From assembly GCF_019931675.1 (NCBI RefSeq), contig NZ_CP082922.1:1255001-1319000 (forward strand): DNA of 64,000 bases, written 5' to 3'. Below the pieces are notes generated by a model, which was not told the origin of the DNA, searched no databases, and saw only the letters and a program-made list of their open reading frames with translations. Positions 57,490 to 64,000 of the stretch are shown here, piece after piece. Within the stretch, counting starts at the first letter, position 1. Every line of letters starts with the position of its first letter. The translations under genes and the position numbers were made by a program. Source of the DNA: Nocardioides rotundus. Its GTDB lineage: Bacteria; Actinomycetota; Actinomycetes; Propionibacteriales; Nocardioidaceae.

Positions 57490-60400
57490 ATGACACGACG
57501 AGGCCGCGACCACGGAGGGCCGTGGGGGGCGTTGCGCACGCAGATCGCTGTGGTCCGGCTGGGGTGTCGGATCGCCGCCTCGACGATGCTGGGGTTCGGC
57601 GGCGAGGATCCGTTGGCGGATGCGGAGGATCTGGAGAACTGGCATCACCGCCGGCTCTCGCACGACGCCGCCCTCGCCGTCGGCTGGGCCGAGGGAGCCG
57701 CCCGGGAGATGTCGTGGCACACCGACTACGTCGACAGCTACCTCTACAACCCGCTGTGGTGGGTGCCAGGCGGCCTGGACCGGCTCAAGGCGGCCCTCTC
57801 CCTCGCCCCGACGCTCACCGCGATGCACTTCGACGACCTGACCGACCTGCGGCAGATCCAGCGGATGTGGCACCGCTACCGCGGCGGGATGATCGCCGGA
57901 GTGATGTGGGCGGCGCGATCGGGCATGCCGCTGGCCGACCGGGTGGCTGCCGCGCGGCACATCGTCGGGGTCGCGCTGCATCCCTTCCAGGACTTCTACT
58001 CCCACTCCAACTGGGTGGACGATCCCGCGCGCCGCTCGCTGGTCTTCACCGACCCGCTGCCCTTCGGCGGGGATGTCGCGCTCTACACCGGCAACTACGA
58101 GCAGTCACCGGTCCCCGGGATCGTGCATCACGGCCGGCTGGCTCCCGAGTGCTCGGTACTGCGGCACGACCCGGGCCTGATGGAGATCGCCTGCCACGCC
58201 GCCTCGCCGCTGACCAAGACCCCGGTCTGCGAGATGTACCGCGCCTGCCGGGAGGGGGTCGCGCTCGGGTCGACCACGGTGTACGGCGTCCGGGTGCCGG
58301 CGGGGCTGGTCTACCTCGCCCCGCCGGGCATCGCTCTGGACTCCCACTGGGTCGCGCCGATCGGCACCCAGGTCCGGGGGTTCCCCCAGGCCGACGCCGA
58401 CCTGCTCTTCGCGACCGCGTTGGCCCTCGCCGAGCGGCAGAGCATGGAGATCCTCTGCGGGCTGGCCCGGGCGATGACCGCCCCGGACCTGGCCGTCTTC
58501 TGGGATCACGTACGTCGGGACCCGCAGAGCCCGGCGGACCTGCGGGAGGCGCAGTTCGAGGACTTCCACCGCCAGGGCGCCCGGTTCATCGGCACCGGCC
58601 CCTATCCGCCCGAGCCGGGTCCGGTGACCGAGGAGTGGTTCCTCCGGCTGCGGCTGGTCACGGCAGACGAGCAGGGAGCCGGCACCGATGCCGACATCTA
58701 CGCCGGCACCGACACCGCGGTGCGGGAGATGCTGCTGGACAACATGCCCGACGCCGGGCCGGCGCTGGCCTACGACGACTTCGAGATCGGCGACGACCAG
58801 GTCTTCCATCTCGGCCCGTTCCCCGCACCGCCGGGCGAGCTGGTGCTCCGCAACGACGCCGCCGACCTGGGCGACGTCTTCGAGTCGCTCGGAAGGTGGT
58901 TCGTCACCACGATGCGCGACGCCGCCTACGCGATCGGGGATCTGCTCCTCAGCCTGATCGGCGGCCATGCCGACCAGGTGGCCACCGAGCACCGGGTCTG
59001 GACACCGGCCCAGCTCGCCGCGGTCGGTGACGGGCCGTCCCCGTTCAGCTTGCTGCTCGACGGCGGCGACGAGGGCGTCTTCCGCGTGCACGGGCAGATC
59101 CGGCGTACGGCGCGGAGCGGGTCCGCCGTACCCCTGTCGGACTGGGTGATCCGGCTGGACCGGCTGGAGTGCCTCGAGGAGTCCGACGTCGATCGCGGTT
59201 CGGACTCCGACGAGCCCTTCCTGATCGCGATGCTGGTCAACCAGGCCGCCCGCGACGCCGATGCGCACCTGTTCGGTCCCTACGACGACGTGGACTCCGG
59301 CGACTCGTGCGCGCTCGACCGCGAGTTCGTCGCGCGTGGGGTGCCCGACCGGCACGGTCACCTCACCCTGGCGCTGCAGCTGTGGGAGAGCGACGACGAG
59401 GGCTCGACCGGCAGGCAGAACGCGTTCGAGGAGTTCACCAGGGAGCTCCGCGAGCAGAGCGCTCCGGCGCGCGACGGGTTCCTGGACACCCTGGGCCGGG
59501 CTCTCGCCTCGGCCTGGACCCTGGACCGGCTCGAGATCACGACCTACGGCTTCGCGCCCGACGGGACCGTGTGGTGCGGGCCGGAGCAGATCGCCCGACC
59601 GGGCACGATCGAAGGCGGCGCGACCTGGCGGCACCAGCTCGCGGGGAACACCGACTCCGCCCGGTGGGTCGGCCGGGGTTGTGGCCGGGAGCCGCTGCGT
59701 CGGCTGGACCTGGACGCATCCGGGACGTCGGAGATCCTGGTCAGCTCCCCCTGGGGCATCGGTGCACTGGCAGCGGACGGCGAGTGGGAGCTGACCAGCC
59801 TGGCGATGGCGCCCAACGGGAGTGACCTCGGCGGGTGGAGGCTGGACACCACCCGCGACCGCTTCGGTCCCAGTGGTGAGTTCCGTTCCGGGGAGCCGGA
59901 CCAGGTGTGGGTGCGCGGTCCCGGTGGCCTGGCGTGCCTGCGCTCCACCGCGGGCGGGTTCGCCCTCACAGCCCTGGCGCCAGCCGGCAAGCCGCTCGAC
60001 GGGTGGGACGTGCCGGGGCTGGGTGTGCTCGCCGGTCCGGCCGGTCGCTACCTCGACCCGCATCGCGATGACGCGGTCTTCGTCAGCGAGGCCGGCCTGC
60101 TCGTCGCCGGGATGGACGGAGACGCCGTACCCCGGCTCGTGTTGACCGCCGGCGCCTCCCTCGGCGCCTGGGACTTCGATCCGCGGACGGATCGGATCGG
60201 GCCTGCCGGTGACTTCGACGGGGACGGGTACGACGAGCTGGTGCTCGCCGGCCCGCGCGGACTCGGACTGGTCTCCTTCGTCGGCGGCCCGCACCTGATC
60301 GCCCGGATCGATGCCGCCACCGACTTCGGGCTCGGCGCGCCGCTGGACCCCGAGGCGCTGCGGCTCGGCCCGGCCGCGGATCTCCGGGGGAGCGGGCGCT

Positions 60401-60870
60401 CCGGTCTGCTGGTGACCACGCCTGGCGCTCACGGCTTCCTGGAGCTGGACGAGGCGGGCGCATGGCGCAGTCGGGCCTATGCCAGCCACGGCACGACGGT
60501 GCAGGAGTGGGACGTCGACGTGACCCGCGACCGGTTCGGTCCGGTGGGGTACCTGCACACCGGCGCCGAGGACGTCTGGCTCTCCACGCCCGGCCTGATC
60601 GGTGTGCTGACCGTCGTCGGGCGCCGGCTCGTGGTCGTCTGCGCGCACCGAGTGGGGGAGATGTTCGACGACTGGCTGCCCACCGTCGACACCCGCTACT
60701 CCGTCGGGCGCCCGGTCCGTGGTGAGGAGTCCCTGGTGCTGGCCACCAACGACTGGGGGATGGTGCTGATCAGTGCCCGCGAGGACCGGTTGGGCATCCG
60801 CGGGCGTGCCGAGCAGGGGGTGCGTCTCGGCGGCTGGGTGGTCGACACCCGGGTCAACGCGTTCCAGTGA
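57490..60870 (+). CDS. Large Het-C-like, PLAT-like and beta-propeller protein
   Basis: 1126 residues. Residues about 50-240 resemble the Het-C/zinc-phospholipase C group: HIVGVALHPFQDFYSHSNWV has His164, Asp168 and His172, and WHTDYVDSYLYNPLWW lies earlier. About 385-445 reads like a PLAT/LH2 lipid-contact sheet (GTDADIYAGTDTAVREM, LAYDDFEIGDDQVFHLGPF). About 760-1126 is built of some seven imperfect 50-residue repeats around W-x-x-D-x-x-x-D-R-x-G-P-x-G-x-F, including the FG-GAP-like PAGDFDGDGYDELVLAGPRG, suggesting a seven-bladed propeller. There is no signal peptide. GGGAGGGGG precedes the ATG. A lipid hydrolase or toxin-like role is inference. Confidence 0.85.
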   Translation: MTRRGRDHGGPWGALRTQIAVVRLGCRIAASTMLGFGGEDPLADAEDLENWHHRRLSHDAALAVGWAEGAAREMSWHTDYVDSYLYNPLWWVPGGLDRLKAALSLAPTLTAMHFDDLTDLRQIQRMWHRYRGGMIAGVMWAARSGMPLADRVAAARHIVGVALHPFQDFYSHSNWVDDPARRSLVFTDPLPFGGDVALYTGNYEQSPVPGIVHHGRLAPECSVLRHDPGLMEIACHAASPLTKTPVCEMYRACREGVALGSTTVYGVRVPAGLVYLAPPGIALDSHWVAPIGTQVRGFPQADADLLFATALALAERQSMEILCGLARAMTAPDLAVFWDHVRRDPQSPADLREAQFEDFHRQGARFIGTGPYPPEPGPVTEEWFLRLRLVTADEQGAGTDADIYAGTDTAVREMLLDNMPDAGPALAYDDFEIGDDQVFHLGPFPAPPGELVLRNDAADLGDVFESLGRWFVTTMRDAAYAIGDLLLSLIGGHADQVATEHRVWTPAQLAAVGDGPSPFSLLLDGGDEGVFRVHGQIRRTARSGSAVPLSDWVIRLDRLECLEESDVDRGSDSDEPFLIAMLVNQAARDADAHLFGPYDDVDSGDSCALDREFVARGVPDRHGHLTLALQLWESDDEGSTGRQNAFEEFTRELREQSAPARDGFLDTLGRALASAWTLDRLEITTYGFAPDGTVWCGPEQIARPGTIEGGATWRHQLAGNTDSARWVGRGCGREPLRRLDLDASGTSEILVSSPWGIGALAADGEWELTSLAMAPNGSDLGGWRLDTTRDRFGPSGEFRSGEPDQVWVRGPGGLACLRSTAGGFALTALAPAGKPLDGWDVPGLGVLAGPAGRYLDPHRDDAVFVSEAGLLVAGMDGDAVPRLVLTAGASLGAWDFDPRTDRIGPAGDFDGDGYDELVLAGPRGLGLVSFVGGPHLIARIDAATDFGLGAPLDPEALRLGPAADLRGSGRSGLLVTTPGAHGFLELDEAGAWRSRAYASHGTTVQEWDVDVTRDRFGPVGYLHTGAEDVWLSTPGLIGVLTVVGRRLVVVCAHRVGEMFDDWLPTVDTRYSVGRPVRGEESLVLATNDWGMVLISAREDRLGIRGRAEQGVRLGGWVVDTRVNAFQ

Positions 60871-60896
60871 CGGTGGTGACGGTCAGCGGCCCGTCG

Positions 60897-62366
60897 TCAG
60901 GTCCCGCAGAAGGTCCGGTAGGTGTCGATGAACCCGGCCGGCGCGGGCTCGGCGTACCTCTCCAGGCCGGGCCGCTCGGTGAAGGGATCGCGTACGGCGG
61001 CCAGCAGCGCCTCGAACGGCTCCAGGTCGTCCTTGCGTGCGGCCTCCAGCGCCTCCTCGACCAGGTGGTTGCGCGGGATGTAGAGCGGGTTGATCGCGTC
61101 CATCGCCTCCGCGGTCGCCGTGCGCTCCTCCGCGCTCCCCCCGACGCGCGTCAGCCAGCGCTCCTGCCACTCGTCCCAGGCGGCCAGGTCGAGGGCGTGC
61201 CCGCGGGCGGCCTCGGCCTCGCCGCGCAGCACCCGGGCGAGGCGGCGGAAGGTCAGGGTGTGGTCGAGCCGGTCCTTCTCCATCCGGGTGAGCAGGTCGG
61301 CGACCAGCTCCTCGTCTCCCTCGGCGCGCTCGGCCAGGCCGATCTTGCGGATCATCAGGTCCGAGTGCTCGGCCCGAACCTGCTCGACGAAGGCGTGCAG
61401 TCGCTGGGTGGCGTCCTCGACCGCGACCGGGCCGCCGTCCTCGCCGAGCGGGGCGATCAGGCACTCGGCAAGACGAGCGAGGTTCCAGGCGGCGATGCTC
61501 GGCTGGGCGCCGTACCGGTAGCGGCCCTGGCCGTCGATCGAGCTGAAGACGGCGTGCGGGTCGTGCGCCTCGAGGAACGCGCACGGGCCGTAGTCGATGG
61601 TCTCCCCGGAGATCGCCATGTTGTCGGTGTTCATCACCCCGTGGATGAAGCCCACGGCGAGCCACTGCGCGATCAGGCTCGCCTGCTGCTCGGCCACCGC
61701 GCTGAGCAGGGCGAGCGGGTCCTCGTCGTAGGTCGCGATGTCGGGGAAGTGCCGCTCGCGCGCGTAGGCCGCCAGCCGGCGCACGTGCTCGGGGTCGCCG
61801 GTCACCCGCACCAGCTCGAACGTCCCGACCCGCAGGTGGGAGGAGGCCACCCGAGTCAGCACCGCCCCCGGCTCGGGCGGCTGCCGGAGCACGACCTCGC
61901 CGGTCGCCACCGCCGCCAGCGAGCGGGTGGTGGGGATGCCGAGGGCGTGCATGGCCTCGCTGACGAGGTACTCCCGCAGCACCGGGCCGATGGCCGCGCG
62001 ACCGTCGCCGCCGCGGGAGAACGGGGTGCGCCCCGACCCCTTGAGCGCCAGGTCGCGGCGCGTGCCCGTGGTGTCGGCGAGCTCCCCGAGCAGCACGGCC
62101 CGGCCGTCGCCGAGGACGCCGGCGAACTGGCCGAACTGGTGTCCGGCGTAGGCCTCGGCGATCGGATGTGATTCCTCGGGTACGGCGTTCCCGGCGAGTA
62201 CGGGGACCCCGTCCGGCGTCCGCAGCGCGGGCACGTCCAGGCCGAGGTCGGCGGCCAGTGGCTCGTTCAACGCCAGCAGTCGCGGCTCGGCGACCGGGGT
62301 GGGGGAGACGTCGGCGTAGAGCCCGGTCAGGTCGCGGGCGTAGCTGTCGTCGAAGGGCCAGCGCAT
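60897..62366 (-). CDS. selO: SelO/YdiU protein adenylyltransferase
   Basis: 489 residues of the SelO pseudokinase family, which transfers AMP instead of phosphate to proteins. Signatures: AEAYAGHQFGQFAGVLGDGRA, LKGSGRTPFSRGGDGRAAIG with the ATP-contact Lys, NTDNMAISGETIDYGPCAFL with the metal-binding Asn and Asp. The C-terminal end carries the Cys seen in many SelO proteins (TFCGT, here Cys, not selenocysteine). ATG 62366, 7 nt after TACGCT, is preferred over GTG 62384, which lies before that box. Confidence 0.95.
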   Translation of the reverse strand: MRWPFDDSYARDLTGLYADVSPTPVAEPRLLALNEPLAADLGLDVPALRTPDGVPVLAGNAVPEESHPIAEAYAGHQFGQFAGVLGDGRAVLLGELADTTGTRRDLALKGSGRTPFSRGGDGRAAIGPVLREYLVSEAMHALGIPTTRSLAAVATGEVVLRQPPEPGAVLTRVASSHLRVGTFELVRVTGDPEHVRRLAAYARERHFPDIATYDEDPLALLSAVAEQQASLIAQWLAVGFIHGVMNTDNMAISGETIDYGPCAFLEAHDPHAVFSSIDGQGRYRYGAQPSIAAWNLARLAECLIAPLGEDGGPVAVEDATQRLHAFVEQVRAEHSDLMIRKIGLAERAEGDEELVADLLTRMEKDRLDHTLTFRRLARVLRGEAEAARGHALDLAAWDEWQERWLTRVGGSAEERTATAEAMDAINPLYIPRNHLVEEALEAARKDDLEPFEALLAAVRDPFTERPGLERYAEPAPAGFIDTYRTFCGT

Positions 62367-62373
62367 GCCCTCC

Positions 62374-62390
62374 AGCGTATGCACTAGATT
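62374..62390. promoter_or_regulatory. Divergent -10 boxes of selO and the amidinohydrolase gene
   Basis: On the minus strand TACGCT (62379-62374) lies 7 nt before the selO ATG. On the plus strand TAGATT (62385-62390) lies 8 nt before the GTG at 62399. The boxes are only 5 bp apart, so both genes share a compact leaderless promoter region. Confidence 0.55.
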
Positions 62391-62398
62391 CCGGCACC

Positions 62399-63433
62399 GT
62401 GAGTGCTCAGGCCCCTTCCGCTGTCATCTTGATCCGTGCCGAGCGGTTCACCCCGAACCCGGCGACCGCCGCCGACAACGCGTTCCAGGCCGAGGCTCCT
62501 GTCGGGCAGTCCGAGGTGGCCACGTCGGCGCGGGCGCTGGCGGAGATGGACGCGGTCGCCGAGGCGCTGCGCGAGGTCGGCGTACGCGTGCATGTCTTCT
62601 CCGACTCCGACCACACCCGGCCGGACAGCGTCTTCCCCAACAACTGGCTCTCCACGCACGCCGGCGGCACCGTGGCGGTCTACCCGATGTATGCCTCGAA
62701 CCGGCGCCACGAGCGGCGGGCCGACGTGCTGGAGATGTTGAAGTCCAGCTATCGGGTGCAGTCGATCGTGGACTACTCCGGTCTGGAGCCGGACGGCATC
62801 TTCCTCGAGGGCACCGGCGCGATGGTGCTCGACCATGTGTCGCGGGTGGCCTACACCGCGCGCAGCCACCGGGCGGACACGCACGTGCTGGAGCGCTTCT
62901 GCACCGACTTCGGGTATGAGCCGATGGCCTTCGACGCGGTCGACTCCGGCGGCGTGCCGGTCTACCACACCAACGTGATCGCCTGCGTGGGCACGGAGGT
63001 GGCGCTGTTCGCGCTGGACATGATCGCCGACGAGCGACGTCGTGCCGAGGTGCGGGAGCGGCTGACGGTCACCGGGCGCACGGTGATCGAGCTGACCGAG
63101 GAGCAGGTGCGCGAGTTCGCCGGCAACGCGGTGGAGCTGTGCGGTCGTACGCCGGACGGCCGGCGCCGCTATGTGATGGCGATGTCCGCTCGCGCGCTCG
63201 CCAGCCTGCGGCCCGACCAGGTCGCCGCGATCGAGGAGTCCTGCGAGATCGTCGCCGTCGACATCCCGACCATCGAGCTGGCGGGCGGCTCCGTGCGCTG
63301 CATGATTGCCGGGGTCCACCTGGACCCGCGGCCGACCGCCGCCGAGCCCGAGCTCACCGAGGCGGTCGAGGCGATCAACGAGGGCGAGCCGCTCACCGCG
63401 GACGGCCAGGAGGTCGCGCTCGCGGAGGCGTGA
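62399..63433 (+). CDS. Amidinotransferase-fold hydrolase, CtlX/arginine-deiminase-related
   Basis: 344 residues of the guanidine-modifying fold. Active-site segments: RPDSVFPNNWLSTHAGG, DGIFLEGTGAMVLDH, VPVYHTNVIACVG (His) and ELAGGSVRCMIAGVHLDP (catalytic Cys). Relatives called CtlX act in citrulline utilisation or as arginine-deiminase-like enzymes; the exact substrate cannot be read from sequence. A longer frame runs back through selO DNA and is rejected in favour of the leaderless GTG. Confidence 0.92.
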   Translation: MSAQAPSAVILIRAERFTPNPATAADNAFQAEAPVGQSEVATSARALAEMDAVAEALREVGVRVHVFSDSDHTRPDSVFPNNWLSTHAGGTVAVYPMYASNRRHERRADVLEMLKSSYRVQSIVDYSGLEPDGIFLEGTGAMVLDHVSRVAYTARSHRADTHVLERFCTDFGYEPMAFDAVDSGGVPVYHTNVIACVGTEVALFALDMIADERRRAEVRERLTVTGRTVIELTEEQVREFAGNAVELCGRTPDGRRRYVMAMSARALASLRPDQVAAIEESCEIVAVDIPTIELAGGSVRCMIAGVHLDPRPTAAEPELTEAVEAINEGEPLTADGQEVALAEA

Positions 63434-63453
63434 GCTTGCCGCTCTGGGTCGGC

Positions 63454-64000
63454 CTATCTGCGTCGGTGGAAGGTGACGGTGTTGTCGGCGTGGATCACGG
63501 TCTGGTAGGCCGGGTCGTGTGCTCGTCGGTGGTGGTGGGGGCAGTAGAGGCGGCAGTCGCGGATGTTGGTGCTACCTCGGTCGCGGGCCCATTGTCGGTC
63601 GTGGTGGGCGTGACAGCCTGAGGGTGGGATGGTGCAGCCGCGGGCGGTGCAGCCCCGGTCGCGGATCCCGAGGGCGATGCGCTGGGCTTTCGAATGGTAG
63701 CGGCGGGTCCGGCCGAGGTCGAGGACTTCGGAGGGGCCGCCGAGGACGGCGGGGATGATGCCGGCTTCGCAGGCCAGGCGGCGGGCGGTGCCGGCGTCGA
63801 TGTGGTCGCCGTTGTCCAGGGTCGCGACTCCGGTGCCGGTGGTGAGGGTGTCGAGGGTCATGGTGATGACGATCTGGGCGTTCACGCCGCCGGTGGAGGG
63901 GAGTTGGTCGACCGGGTAGCGCTCGATGAGCTCCCCGAATGCGGCGCCGTGGCGTTCGGGCACGGACCGCCAGTCGCCGGTGGTGGGGTCTTTGAGGGTC
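63454..64000 (-). CDS. DUF222/HNH endonuclease-type protein (5' end beyond window)
   Basis: C-terminal 182 residues or so of an actinobacterial 13E12/DUF222 protein; the frame is still open at the window edge (TLKDPTTGDWRSVPERHGAA), so the N-terminus lies outside. The HNH nuclease motif is visible: RGCTARGCTIPPSGCHAHHD, then CRLYCPHHHRRAHDPAY with zinc-type Cys and His. These proteins occur in many divergent copies per genome in Nocardioides relatives, often with selfish-element-like spread. The role is unknown. Confidence 0.9.
   Translation of the reverse strand, partial: TLKDPTTGDWRSVPERHGAAFGELIERYPVDQLPSTGGVNAQIVITMTLDTLTTGTGVATLDNGDHIDAGTARRLACEAGIIPAVLGGPSEVLDLGRTRRYHSKAQRIALGIRDRGCTARGCTIPPSGCHAHHDRQWARDRGSTNIRDCRLYCPHHHRRAHDPAYQTVIHADNTVTFHRRR

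Noticed and set aside
62168-62398. N-terminal extension of the amidinohydrolase frame
   Set aside because: Arg- and Pro-rich translation of antisense selO DNA; a leaderless promoter marks the GTG at 62399.
63454-64000. Mobile element at the right edge
   Set aside because: DUF222/HNH proteins can be multi-copy, but no inverted repeats, transposase or target duplication are visible here.

Overview
The window is chromosomal DNA from a high-GC actinobacterium, most likely a member of the Nocardioidaceae (Nocardioides or a close relative). The evidence is the actinobacterial 23S rRNA, the gene order around fasR-fabD-fabH-acpP-fabF, aceE-DUF3052-ahpE and glnA2-glnE, frequent GTG and TTG starts, and the many leaderless TAnnnT promoters. 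The genus is inferred from protein style, not from a search. I see no prophage, insertion sequence, CRISPR array or antibiotic-resistance island. The content is mostly core genome with a few accessory pockets.

Layout. 1-3617 is the 3' part of an rRNA operon: spacer, 23S, spacer, 5S and a strong terminator. 3642-11306 holds a TPR protein, DUF3145 and the type II fatty-acid synthase operon with its PucR-type regulator FasR, then an alpha/beta hydrolase behind a KstR-like operator. 11465-17034 holds pyruvate dehydrogenase E1 divergent from DUF3052, an acyl-CoA synthetase and a 1-Cys peroxiredoxin. 17135-22187 holds tRNA-Val, a lipoprotein, a secreted Asp-rich protein coupled to a Ser/Thr kinase, and a two-component system whose first gene encodes a second Asp-rich exported protein. 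A shared palindrome links the two Asp-rich genes. 22376-29434 holds two CNNM/CBS membrane proteins, Nif3-like, zinc-ribbon, YaaA and RNase II/R genes and the RNase P RNA.

29456-32882 is a three-gene ATP-grasp/alpha-E/transglutaminase operon of unsettled function. 32926-39106 holds methionine aminopeptidase, panB, an atypical Nramp-like transporter, NAD synthetase and a MerR/GyrI regulator. 39189-46429 holds DUF5996, an AbgT-M20 pair (aminobenzoyl-glutamate-type uptake and hydrolysis) and a sugar-type ABC importer without its ATPase. 46506-51554 is the glutamine synthetase GlnA2, a class I glutamine amidotransferase and GlnE. 51586-53376 is SatD behind twin operators, a membrane partner and DUF2200. 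53453-64000 holds a secreted M14 carboxypeptidase, small lipoprotein remnants, a LysR-effector/LuxR hybrid regulator divergent from a 1126-residue Het-C-like/beta-propeller protein, SelO, a CtlX-type amidinohydrolase and a cut-off DUF222/HNH nuclease gene.

The most interesting less-described items are the SatD twin operators, the palindrome linking the two Asp-rich exported proteins to the two-component system, the Het-C/propeller protein with its hybrid regulator, the ATP-grasp operon, and a dispersed intergenic repeat. Most convergent gene pairs end in long near-perfect hairpins.
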